From H2-BAC3 sp045863035 (GTDB lineage: Bacteria > Bacteroidota > Ignavibacteria > Ignavibacteriales > Ignavibacteriaceae), in the NCBI GenBank assembly GCA_045863035.1, contig BTUV01000048.1, positions 1-22,196 of the forward strand: a stretch of 22,196 nucleotides of DNA. The letters are read 5' to 3'. Positions 8,336-15,520 of the stretch are shown here, piece by piece; position 1 is the stretch's first letter; each line of letters starts with the position of its first letter. The notes under the pieces were generated by a model. That model worked only from the letters and a program-made list of their open reading frames with translations. It was not told the DNA's origin and did not search any database. The translations under genes and the position numbers were made by a program.

Positions 8336-8980
8336 TTGAGAGCTTTTGTCGGATTAGGGAATCCGGGAAAGAAGTATGAAATGACCCGGCACAACGCCGG
8401 GTCTCTTTTTCTTGATTACTTCCTTGAGGGAATTCCACTGACCGGCAAAGGAGCAAACTCAGATTTTCTCTATTACACCGGAAGAGGGGTTGATTCAGAT
8501 TTCCTGATCATCAAACCGGTAACTTATATGAATCATTCAGGTTTTGCAGTTGAACGCGCGATGAATGAATTCAAAATTCTGCCGGAAGATGTTTTAGTCG
8601 TTTATGATGATATGGATCTTCCGCCGGGAGAATATAAACTGAAAGCCGGAGGCGGAGACGGCGGACATAATGGTATAAAATCAATTACCGCAGCTCTTGG
8701 TACTAAAGATTACCCGCGGCTGCGGATTGGAATTGGGAAGCCGGCTGGAGCCGAACCCGTTCATGATTTTGTTCTGTCTCCTTTCACTCCTGAGGAATCA
8801 GTGAGGTTGAAAGGAACTTTTGTTTTTTGTACCCGACTGGTTCAGGTGTTTCTTGATACCGGTATGAGAGGTGCGCTGAATTTGAATAGTACAATAATTA
8901 ATCAACAAAAAAAGTTATCCGCTCAAACGGATAATCCAAACACAAAACACGATTCTCAAAAAGAATCAGGAGACTTTTAA
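8336..8980 (+). CDS. pth: Peptidyl-tRNA hydrolase
   Basis: Releases tRNA from peptidyl-tRNA dropped by ribosomes. All catalytic residues are visible: Asn9 (GLGNPG), His19 (TRHNAG), Asn66 (TYMNHSG), Asp91 (VYDDMDLPPG) and Asn112 (GGHNGIKS), followed by LRIGIGKP. The start codon is TTG at 8336, only three bases after the rplY stop, and no strong Shine-Dalgarno site is seen. Translation is therefore probably coupled to rplY. The next ATG (Met16) would remove Asn9. At 214 aa it is somewhat longer than usual, owing to a polar tail (about 185-214) of low complexity. The stop overlaps the start of hppA in TAATG. Confidence 0.95.
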   Translation: MRAFVGLGNPGKKYEMTRHNAGSLFLDYFLEGIPLTGKGANSDFLYYTGRGVDSDFLIIKPVTYMNHSGFAVERAMNEFKILPEDVLVVYDDMDLPPGEYKLKAGGGDGGHNGIKSITAALGTKDYPRLRIGIGKPAGAEPVHDFVLSPFTPEESVRLKGTFVFCTRLVQVFLDTGMRGALNLNSTIINQQKKLSAQTDNPNTKHDSQKESGDF

Positions 8981-11175
8981 TGGAGAATAGCTTTCTTTTA
9001 AATCCGGTGTTCGGACTGCTTGCTTTGCTTTACACATGGTATAAGTACAATTGGGTCGCAAAGCAGGATCCGGGTACTGAAAGAATGCAAAAGATTGCAG
9101 GTCATATAGCCGAGGGGGCAATGGCGTTCCTGAAGGCAGAATACAAAGTTTTAATCTGGTTCGTAATTGCCGTAGCGTTGCTTCTTGGCTTTAGCGCAAG
9201 CAATGAAAACTCACACTGGCTGATTGCAGTTTCTTTTGTCACCGGTGCGTTCTCTTCTGCTCTTGCCGGATTCATCGGAATGAAAGCAGCAACCAAAGCA
9301 AATGTCAGAACCACAAACGCTGCCCGTAAAGGAATGGCTGAAGCGCTTAATATAGCTTTCTCCGGCGGTTCCATCATGGGTCTGGGTGTTGTCGGTCTCG
9401 GTATTCTTGCGCTTGGCACTTTGCTTTTTGTTTATTCCAGAATTTTTGGAATGGCAGATGTTCATGCTGTTGACCGTGTACTCACCATAGTCACCGGGTT
9501 CTCATTCGGTGCTTCATCCATCGCGCTTTTTGCGAGAGTAGGCGGCGGTATATATACTAAAGCTGCTGATGTAGGCGCTGACCTTGTCGGTAAAGTTGAA
9601 GCCGGCATTCCCGAAGATCATCCGCTTAATCCTGCTACCATAGCTGATAACGTTGGTGATAACGTTGGTGACGTTGCGGGTATGGGCGCTGACCTTTTTG
9701 AATCGTATGTGGGCGCTATTATCGGTACTATGGTTCTTGGCGCTGCATTTATGGTTCTTCCTGAATTTCAGTCAGATGGTTATAACGGTCTTTCTGCTAT
9801 AATGCTTCCGATAATTATTTCGTCGGTTGGAATTCTTGTTTCTATCATTGGTACATTTTTTGTTAAGACTAAAGAAGGGGGCAATCCTCAGGTTGCGCTT
9901 AACCTTGGTGAATTTGGTTCATCAGCTATTATGATTGGTGCTCTTTATTTTATTATTACAAACGTGCTTCCTGAAACCTGGAGCTTTACAGACCCTCTCT
10001 ACGCAGCGGATGGTGCAAAAGTGTTTACCTCAACCGGTATTTTTGTTGCAACCGCAGTCGGTCTTGTAGCAGGTGTTCTTATCGGTATCATTACTGAGTA
10101 TTATACCGGTTCAGGAAAAGCTCCTGTAAAGCTGATTGCATCACAGTCAGTAACCGGTTCAGCCACAAACATTATAGCCGGTCTCAGCGTTGGTATGATT
10201 TCAACCGCACTGCCGGTAATCATTATAGCAGCGGCAATTATTGTTGCGTTCCACTTTGGCGGTCTCTATGGTATTGCTATCTCAGCAGTTGGTATGCTTT
10301 CTAACCTCGGCATTCAGCTCGCGGTTGATGCTTATGGACCAATCTCTGATAATGCCGGTGGTATTGCTGAGATGTCAGAACTACCGAAAGAAGTTCGTAA
10401 CAGAACAGATAAATTGGATGCAGTCGGAAACACTACTGCTGCAATCGGAAAAGGATTTGCAATCGGTTCCGCTGCTCTGACTGCACTTGCGCTTTTTGGT
10501 GCATTTATGCATGCAGCCGATTTAAAACAGATTGATATATCAAAAGCCACAGTTATGGGCGGGTTGCTCATCGGCGGAATGATACCATTCTTTTTCTCCG
10601 CTCTTGCAATGCAGGCCGTGGGAAAAGCTGCAATGGCAATGATTGAAGAGGTGAGAAGACAATTCAAGAGCATACCAGAGCTCTCTGCAGCGCTGGATGT
10701 TATGCGAAAGAATGAGGGCAAGGAGAAGCATGAGTGGTCACAGGAAGACCGCGACACATTCGACAAAGCCGATGGCAAAGCCAAATACGGCGAGTGCGTT
10801 GAAATTTCAACTACTTCAGCAATCCGTCAGATGGTTGTACCAGGTCTTATTGCAGTGATTGCACCTGTAGTAATCGGCTTTGGCGGCGGCAAGGAAATGC
10901 TCGGCGGTCTGATTGCAGGTGTAACTGTGTCAGGCGTTCTGATGGCTATCTTCCAGTCAAATGCCGGCGGTGCGTGGGATAACGCAAAGAAAATGTTTGA
11001 AGAAGGCGTTGAAGTGAACGGCGTTAAATATTACAAAGGTTCAGAAGCTCATAAAGCAGCAGTTGTAGGTGATACTGTCGGTGATCCGTTTAAAGATACC
11101 TCAGGTCCGTCACTGAACATTCTTCTTAAACTGATGTCTGTAGTCGCGCTCGTGCTTGCACCGCTTATCAGATAA
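8980..11175 (+). CDS. hppA: K+-dependent membrane-bound pyrophosphatase (ion pump)
   Basis: Integral membrane enzyme that uses PPi hydrolysis to pump H+ or Na+ out of the cytoplasm (731 aa, about 16 membrane helices). The catalytic block is intact: GGGIYTKAADVGADLVGKVE (188-207), DNVGDNVGD (223-231) and GMGADLFES (234-242), plus the C-terminal VGDTVGDPFKDTSGPS. In GNTTAAIGKG (483-492), Ala487 and Gly490 occupy the positions that are Ala and Gly in K+-stimulated enzymes; K+-independent ones have Lys at the first. H+ versus Na+ specificity was not decided. The ATG shares its A with the pth stop (TAATG), so translation is coupled. It could recycle PPi produced by biosynthesis, including that by the PRPP-using pathways fed by prs, but that link is inference. 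Confidence 0.96.
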   Translation: MENSFLLNPVFGLLALLYTWYKYNWVAKQDPGTERMQKIAGHIAEGAMAFLKAEYKVLIWFVIAVALLLGFSASNENSHWLIAVSFVTGAFSSALAGFIGMKAATKANVRTTNAARKGMAEALNIAFSGGSIMGLGVVGLGILALGTLLFVYSRIFGMADVHAVDRVLTIVTGFSFGASSIALFARVGGGIYTKAADVGADLVGKVEAGIPEDHPLNPATIADNVGDNVGDVAGMGADLFESYVGAIIGTMVLGAAFMVLPEFQSDGYNGLSAIMLPIIISSVGILVSIIGTFFVKTKEGGNPQVALNLGEFGSSAIMIGALYFIITNVLPETWSFTDPLYAADGAKVFTSTGIFVATAVGLVAGVLIGIITEYYTGSGKAPVKLIASQSVTGSATNIIAGLSVGMISTALPVIIIAAAIIVAFHFGGLYGIAISAVGMLSNLGIQLAVDAYGPISDNAGGIAEMSELPKEVRNRTDKLDAVGNTTAAIGKGFAIGSAALTALALFGAFMHAADLKQIDISKATVMGGLLIGGMIPFFFSALAMQAVGKAAMAMIEEVRRQFKSIPELSAALDVMRKNEGKEKHEWSQEDRDTFDKADGKAKYGECVEISTTSAIRQMVVPGLIAVIAPVVIGFGGGKEMLGGLIAGVTVSGVLMAIFQSNAGGAWDNAKKMFEEGVEVNGVKYYKGSEAHKAAVVGDTVGDPFKDTSGPSLNILLKLMSVVALVLAPLIR

Positions 11176-11211
11176 GAAATTTTAAACTAACAAACTATAT
11201 ATATAAACCCT

Positions 11212-11233
11212 GCTCTTTCCTCACGGGAAGGGC
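11212..11233 (+). promoter_or_regulatory. Leader hairpin ahead of rpsF
   Basis: The RNA GCUCUUUCC, loop UCAC, GGGAAGGGC forms a 9-bp stem with two G-U pairs, 26 bases before the preferred rpsF start. A CCG trinucleotide follows at 11242-11244. In many bacteria the rpsF operon leader carries an S6:S18-binding structure with a key CCG; whether this is such a site is inference only. If rpsF began at the earlier ATG (11238), the hairpin would hide its ribosome-binding site. Confidence 0.35.
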
Positions 11234-11258
11234 CTAAATGTCCGAAGGGATAAAACAC

Positions 11259-11711
11259 ATGAGAATCCATCAGTATGAGAGCACCATTATAGTTAATGCT
11301 GCTCTTGAAGATGATCAGATTGAAGCTCTTGTTACCAAGGTAAAGGACTTCATCGAGAATCACGGCGGAACGATCATAGATCTGGACCGCTGGGGCCGCA
11401 AACGGCTGGCCTATCAGATTAACAAAAGCAAAATCGGTTATTACGCTGTTTACAGATTCAGCGCTCCGACAGAGCTGATTACACAACTGGAAAGACTCTA
11501 TCGTCTTGACGAACAAGTCATCCGCTTCCTGACTGTTAAATTAGACAAATACGCAGTTGCCTATCTTGACGAAGCACAGCAGAGAAGAGCGCAGGATGCA
11601 GCCGCTGCCGTTAGTCAGGCAGATGTAGTGGCTGAACCCGAAGTTGTTGCTCCCATAGAGGAAGCGCCGGCTCCGGAATCAGAAGACGAAGAAAAGTCAG
11701 CTGCTGAATAA
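11259..11711 (+). CDS. rpsF: 30S ribosomal protein S6
   Basis: Binds S18 and 16S rRNA in the small-subunit platform. The S6 fold spans residues 1-95 (MRIHQYESTIIVNAAL, DRWGRKRLAYQINKSKIGYYAVYRF, RLDEQVIRFLTVKLDKYA). It is followed by an Ala/Glu-rich acidic tail of about 45 residues, which is common in this protein. Two starts are possible. ATG 11238 adds seven residues (MSEGIKH), while ATG 11259 puts the first strand at the usual position and has GAAGGGA about 9 bases ahead, so I prefer 11259. First of the classic rpsF-ssb-rpsR-rplI cluster. It may be read from hppA as well as from a promoter of its own; the gap holds a hairpin but no clear -33/-7 pair. Confidence 0.94.
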   Translation: MRIHQYESTIIVNAALEDDQIEALVTKVKDFIENHGGTIIDLDRWGRKRLAYQINKSKIGYYAVYRFSAPTELITQLERLYRLDEQVIRFLTVKLDKYAVAYLDEAQQRRAQDAAAAVSQADVVAEPEVVAPIEEAPAPESEDEEKSAAE

Positions 11712-11751
11712 GCACATATCATATCAGTATCGAATGACCGGAGTGTGAACC

Positions 11752-12243
11752 ATGGCTGATCTGAAAATGCCCGAGATCAACTACGTCATTATGGCAGGGA
11801 ACCTTACAAAGGATCCTATGTATCGCAGCACAACAAACGGAACTCCCGTTGTTAATTTTACTATTGCTTCAAACCGCAAGTTTAAGGATAGTGGAAATCA
11901 GTGGCAGGAAGATGTCTGTTTTGTTGGTGTGGTTGCCTGGAATAAACTTGCTGAAAGCTGCAGAGACCGGCTAAAAAAAGGTTTTGCAATTCTGGTTGAC
12001 GGAGAGCTGCAGAGCCGCTCCTGGAAAGCAGAAGATGGTTCAAGCAGATCAATTGTCGAAATCAAAGCACGGCGCATTCAGTTTTTGAATCGTAAATTAA
12101 AAAACAGCGAAGGTGAATGTGTTTGCGATGAAGACAGCGGCGTTTTTATTGATGAAGATGCAGTTCAGGATTTCACGGAAGATTCGTTCGATAAATTCCT
12201 CACCAGTGAGGAATCAGCTTTATTGAATAACAAGAAAATTTAG
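11752..12243 (+). CDS. ssb: Single-stranded DNA-binding protein
   Basis: Coats single-stranded DNA in replication and repair. The OB fold occupies residues about 8-112 (INYVIMAGNLTKDPMYRSTTNG, VVNFTIASNRKF, EDVCFVGVVAWNKLAE, KGFAILVDGELQSRSW), and the position between rpsF and rpsR is the normal one for ssb. The tail is short and acidic (DEDSGVFIDEDAVQDF), but the protein ends in SALLNNKKI rather than in the acidic-Pro-Phe tip through which most bacterial SSBs recruit partner enzymes. GGAG stands 9 bases ahead of the ATG. A frameshift that removed the tip is not evident: the frame runs cleanly to a stop 11 bases before rpsR. Confidence 0.93.
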   Translation: MADLKMPEINYVIMAGNLTKDPMYRSTTNGTPVVNFTIASNRKFKDSGNQWQEDVCFVGVVAWNKLAESCRDRLKKGFAILVDGELQSRSWKAEDGSSRSIVEIKARRIQFLNRKLKNSEGECVCDEDSGVFIDEDAVQDFTEDSFDKFLTSEESALLNNKKI

Positions 12244-12254
12244 GAGTAAAAACC

Positions 12255-12479
12255 ATGTTAATGAAAACAAAGAAAAACTGCCGCTTTACAGAAGCAAAAG
12301 TGCAGTATATAGATTACAAAGACGTAAAACTTCTTCAGAAGTTTGTCGGTGAGCAGGGAAAGATTATTCCGAAGAGAATAACCGGTACCAAAGCAATTTA
12401 CCACAGAGAATTAACCACAGCTATCAAACGCGCGCGTCATCTGGCACTGCTTCCGTTTGTTGCTGACACCGTAAGATAA
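12255..12479 (+). CDS. rpsR: 30S ribosomal protein S18
   Basis: Small basic protein (74 aa) that pairs with S6 in the 30S platform. Diagnostic parts are YIDYKDVKLLQKFVGEQGKI and PKRITGTKAIYHRELTTAIKRARHLALLPF. A single N-terminal cysteine (Cys9) is present. TAGGAG lies 8 bases ahead of the ATG. Twelve bases separate it from rplI. Confidence 0.97.
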   Translation: MLMKTKKNCRFTEAKVQYIDYKDVKLLQKFVGEQGKIIPKRITGTKAIYHRELTTAIKRARHLALLPFVADTVR

Positions 12480-12491
12480 GCGAGGAAAACA

Positions 12492-12935
12492 ATGAAAGTT
12501 ATATTAAGAACAAACGTTGACAAACTCGGTAAGATCGGTGAAACCATCGAAGTAAAAGAAGGTTATGCAATGAATTATCTCATCCCGAGAAATTATGCAT
12601 ATCCGGCTCTTCCCGGTAAGATGAAAGCACTGGCTGATGAAAAGAAGATTTATGACAAACGTCTGCAGAAAGAAGTAAATGCTGCTCAGAAAATTGCATC
12701 AGAACTCGAAAAAGTTCAGATCAGTATTCCGGTGCAGGTTGGTGAAGAAGATAAAATCTTCGGCTCAGTTACCTCACAGATGATTGGCGATTCATTGAAG
12801 GAAAAAGGTTTCGACCTTGACAAAAGAAAGATTGAGCTTGCTGAACCGATTAAAACGCTCGGTATCTTTGATGTAAGTGTTCGTCTTCACGCGCAGGTTG
12901 CAGCAACCATAAAAGTATGGGTTGTCCGCGAATAA
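12492..12935 (+). CDS. rplI: 50S ribosomal protein L9
   Basis: Elongated two-domain protein at the base of the L1 stalk (147 aa, normal size). The N-domain signature is clear (MKVILRTNVDKLGKIGETIE, KEGYAMNYLIPRNYA), followed by the long connecting helix (about 41-75) and a C-terminal domain with KIFGSVTSQMIGDSLKEKG. GAGGAAAAC precedes the ATG. Last gene of the cluster; a palindromic terminator follows 19 bases after the stop. Confidence 0.97.
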   Translation: MKVILRTNVDKLGKIGETIEVKEGYAMNYLIPRNYAYPALPGKMKALADEKKIYDKRLQKEVNAAQKIASELEKVQISIPVQVGEEDKIFGSVTSQMIGDSLKEKGFDLDKRKIELAEPIKTLGIFDVSVRLHAQVAATIKVWVVRE

Positions 12936-12953
12936 CGCAAAATCGAATCTGTT

Positions 12954-12983
12954 AAAAAGCCGGATATATATCCGGCTTTTTTT
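12954..12983. terminator. Bidirectional terminator after rplI
   Basis: A perfect 20-base palindrome (12958-12977, half AGCCGGATAT) is flanked by A on the left and T on the right, giving a strong hairpin with a T-run on both strands. It ends the rpsF-rplI operon and also sits 3 bases from the end of the minus-strand reading frame that stops at 12987. Confidence 0.9.
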
Positions 12984-12986
12984 ATT

Positions 12987-13226
12987 TTAAAGAAGTTGTT
13001 TTATCAATCCTGCTGTGGAAACCCCGGAGCATTTTATCAGCGCATCGCCTGAGTGAAGGGGAAAGTCCGGTATGATTTTCACCGCCGGTAAGTGTAATAA
13101 GTTCGGGTATTTAATCAGATCAGGGAGTATAGCAGGACAGGTATTTGCATAAGAGATTATTACCCCCTAGTTCGGGTTAACAAACACCTGCGGTAAATCA
13201 GAGATCGTTTTGTAGTCAAATTTTTT
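12987..13226 (-). pseudogene. Decayed 3' end of a minus-strand gene
   Basis: Reading leftwards from 13226, one frame runs about 78 codons to TAA (12987-12989), broken only by one TAG at 13167-13169. The C-terminal 59 codons read as plausible protein (for example CPAILPDLIKYPNLLHLP and then ALIKCSGVSTAGLIKQLL), with codon choice like neighbouring genes. The upstream 19 codons include DLPQVFVNPN. No ATG start is present in frame, and the frame runs straight into the 52-base repeat array. The stop is followed by a terminator that works on this strand. I read it as a remnant whose 5' part was lost when the array arose or inserted. I do not recognise the family; a chance frame is possible. Confidence 0.4.
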
Positions 13227-13723
13227 TACCAATCTGCGACTACTCCGGAGTCGGAGATGTTTTTCATTCGCGGTTTTCTACCAATCTGCGACTCCTCCGG
13301 AGTCGGGAGATTTATATATTTACGGTTTTCTACCAATATGCGACTCCTCCGGAGTCGGAGGTGTTTTTCATTCGCGGCCTTCTACCAATCTGCGACACCT
13401 CCGGAGTCGGAGGTGTTTTTGATTTGCGGCTTTCTACCAATCTGCGACTCCTCCGGAGTCGGAGGTGTTTTTCATTTGCGGCTTTCTACCAATCTGCGAC
13501 TCCTCCGGAGTCGGAGGTGTTTTACATTTGCAGCTTTCTACCAATATGCGACTCCTCCGGAGTCGGCAGATTTATATATATTTACGGTTTTATACCAATC
13601 TGCGAACCTTCCGGAGTCGGGGGTGTATTTCATTTGCGGCTTTCTACCAATCTGCGACTCCTCCGGAGTCGGGGGTGTATTTCATTTGCGGCTTTCTACC
13701 AATCTGCGAATCTTCCGGAGTCG
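13227..13723 (+). repeat. Tandem array of ten 52-base palindromic units
   Basis: Units begin with TACCAAT at 13227, 13279, 13331, 13383, 13435, 13487, 13539, 13593, 13645 and 13697. The spacing is 52 bases except one of 54, and the last unit is partial. Each holds a 28-base core whose centre CGACTCC-TCC-GGAGTCG can form a 7-bp hairpin, then a linker of about 24 bases. Two linker types occur: the common one with GTGTTTTTCATTTGCGG, and an AT-rich one with TTTATATAT in units 2 and 7. The right arm CCGGAGTCG is identical in all ten; changes fall in the left arm (units 1, 4, 8, 10) and are not compensated. Linkers repeat from unit to unit, so this is not a CRISPR. The period is not a multiple of three, which argues against a coding role. 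Confidence 0.95.
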
Positions 13724-13736
13724 TAAGCCAGAAAAA

Positions 13737-13767
13737 TTCATAATTCATACTTCATACTTCATAATTC
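13737..13767 (+). repeat. Heptamer short tandem repeat
   Basis: Four copies of TTCATA followed by A or C (13737-13764), plus a partial copy, lie between the 52-base array and the end of the photolyase gene. A related AT-rich stretch occurs at 22035-22066. Such intergenic TTCATAA-like tracts look like simple-sequence expansion. Confidence 0.7.
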
Positions 13768-13769
13768 TT

Positions 13770-15299
13770 TTACAGTTTATTGAGTCCTCCCAAAATCTTA
13801 TCTGCATGAGTGAGAATTTCACTGCGCTCATTTTTATCCATTTTATCGAATGTTTTATATACCATTCCTATTCTCGGATTCTTTTCCAGTTTCCCCCGGT
13901 GGCGGATATGGAAATGCCAGTAGAGGGAATTAAACGGGCATGCTTTTTCACCGTATCTGATATTCTTGTTGTAGAAGCATGACTTGCAGTAGTTGCTCAT
14001 TCTTCCTATATATTGACCGCTTGAAACATAAGGTTTTGTAGCAACAAGACCGCCGTCAGCGAACTGGCTCATACCGCGCGTATTCGGCATCTCAACCCAC
14101 TCAATTGCGTCTATATATATACCCAGATACCACTCGTCAATCTTATCAGGATGAATGCCCGCCAGCAGTGCGAAGTTGCCCGTTATCATCAGCCGTTGAA
14201 TATGATGCGCGTAAGCATGTTGTAAAGACTGAGTAATGGTAACTGAAAGACAGTGCATTCTTGTTTCTCCCGTCCAGTAAAAGGCAGGCAAAACTTCAGT
14301 GTGATTGAAAAAGTTAAGTTTTTTGTATTTCGGCATCTGTGCCCAGTAAACGCCGCGCATATATTCACGCCAGCCGAGTATCTGACGGACAAACCCTTCA
14401 ACGGCGGAGAGGGGAATTCTTTTTTTATGTGCTTTCCAGTAAGCAACTGCTTTATTCACAACCTCGTCTGGTGAAAGCATTTTTGTATTCAGTGAAAATG
14501 AAAGCCGGCTGTGAAACAGACTCCAGTCTCGCTCAGACATTGCATCCTGAAACTCGCCAAAGCGGGGGAGCAGATATTCCAGAAAGAAATCAAGCAGAGC
14601 GAGTGACTCCTCACGTGTTACAGGCCAGTGAAAGCGGTCGAAGTTGGCATAACCAAACGACTGCACTCCTGAATAGGAGATTGTCGTCCAAAGCCGGGTT
14701 AAATCCTTTTCGAAAACAAGCGGTGCAACTTTTTTATACTCAGCGGGGAGTGAAGAACGGTTTTCTTTATCATAGTTCCATTCACCACCAACGGGTTCTT
14801 CTCCTTCCATGAGTATATAATGCTTCCTGCGCATTGAGCGATAAAAACTTTCCATCAGGTAAGTCTTTTTCCCTTTGAAAAATTCTGAAACCTCATCCCT
14901 TGTCGTGTAAAAATGTTCGGAAGTAAACATGGTAACCGGAAGACCGAGTGTCTTTTCAAAAGATTTGAGCAGCTTGTCTAAACGGTATTCATCCGGCTCG
15001 AGATATTCAACAGCAGTTATTTTACAGAGTGTAATCAGGAAACGTAAATTTTCCTTCAGTAAGTGCGTATTATTGGGATCATCAATGGAAATGTAATGTG
15101 TGCGGTGTCCTTTTTTTCTGAGCCACCGGTCAAAGTGACGCATTGCAGCAAAAAAACCAAGTATTTTTTGTGCATGATGATGGACGTATTCAGTCTCCTG
15201 CCTGATTTCCATCAATGTATAAATAACATTACTGTCAGGTTTATTAAACCAAGGATGCTCATAATTGAGCTGGTCACCGAGAATCAGACGCAAGATCAC
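13770..15299 (-). CDS. Iron-sulfur bacterial cryptochrome/photolyase (PhrB-like)
   Basis: Probable light-dependent DNA repair flavoprotein of the FeS-BCP class, whose studied members repair (6-4) photoproducts. The 509 aa show an N-terminal antenna-type domain (MILRLILGDQLN start, about 1-170) and a helical FAD-binding domain (about 200-480). Four cysteines fall at 350 (RMHCLSV), 438 and 441 (YCKSCF) and 454 (KACPFN), the same numbers as the [4Fe-4S] ligands I recall for Agrobacterium PhrB. His365-His366 (AYAHHIQRL) match its conserved active-site histidines. The start is GTG at 15299, with AAGGG about 8 bases ahead. The C terminus (KILGGLNKL) stops just short of the heptamer repeat. It is divergent from the YrdC-family gene, with a possible promoter and operator between. 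Class assignment is strong; the exact lesion is inference. Confidence 0.93.
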   Translation of the reverse strand: MILRLILGDQLNYEHPWFNKPDSNVIYTLMEIRQETEYVHHHAQKILGFFAAMRHFDRWLRKKGHRTHYISIDDPNNTHLLKENLRFLITLCKITAVEYLEPDEYRLDKLLKSFEKTLGLPVTMFTSEHFYTTRDEVSEFFKGKKTYLMESFYRSMRRKHYILMEGEEPVGGEWNYDKENRSSLPAEYKKVAPLVFEKDLTRLWTTISYSGVQSFGYANFDRFHWPVTREESLALLDFFLEYLLPRFGEFQDAMSERDWSLFHSRLSFSLNTKMLSPDEVVNKAVAYWKAHKKRIPLSAVEGFVRQILGWREYMRGVYWAQMPKYKKLNFFNHTEVLPAFYWTGETRMHCLSVTITQSLQHAYAHHIQRLMITGNFALLAGIHPDKIDEWYLGIYIDAIEWVEMPNTRGMSQFADGGLVATKPYVSSGQYIGRMSNYCKSCFYNKNIRYGEKACPFNSLYWHFHIRHRGKLEKNPRIGMVYKTFDKMDKNERSEILTHADKILGGLNKL

Positions 15300-15341
15300 A
15301 GGAACACCCTTTCAAATAAGAATTTTTTCCTGATTTAATCT

Positions 15342-15372
15342 GAAATGTAAACAAGACTTTTGATAAAGTAAA
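15342..15372 (-). promoter_or_regulatory. Candidate promoter of the photolyase gene
   Basis: On the minus strand TTTA (15372-15369), a 19-base spacer and TACATTTC (15349-15342) match the group pattern TTTG / TAnnTTTG in all but one base of each box. The spacing is ideal, and transcription would start about 38 bases before the GTG. Confidence 0.4.
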
Positions 15373-15401
15373 TAAAAATCGTTACGGCTGATGAATAAAA
15401 C

Positions 15402-15415
15402 ATGACATCTGTCAT
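15402..15415. promoter_or_regulatory. Palindrome, possible operator
   Basis: ATGACA-TC-TGTCAT is a perfect 6-bp dyad in the divergent gap between the photolyase and the YrdC-family gene. Its centre would be at about -71 of the candidate photolyase promoter, a place where activators often bind. No regulator gene is nearby. Confidence 0.3.
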
Positions 15416-15520
15416 TTTGTTAATTCTCTTTTCGCTTTTCCCTTGATTCTTAATCAGGAATTGACAAAATTGCCCGGTAAATAATTGTTACCTGTTTCAC
15501 ATTAATAATCAGAGGTCGCA

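Noticed and set aside
13021..13100. Cobalamin-like riboswitch suggested by GGGGAAAGTCCGG and CACCGCC
   Set aside because: The conserved order of the B12-box region is not met and no gene follows on the plus strand; the stretch reads better as part of the minus-strand gene remnant.
13227..13723. CRISPR array
   Set aside because: The linkers between the palindromic cores are themselves repeated rather than unique, and no cas gene is nearby.
13257..13982. Long plus-strand frames with repeated FYQSATPPES / GFLPICDSSGVG motifs, over the 52-base array
   Set aside because: The same repeat is open in all three forward frames because 52 is not a multiple of three and the unit lacks stops. There is no ribosome-binding site or conserved domain, and the longest frame runs antisense into the photolyase gene.
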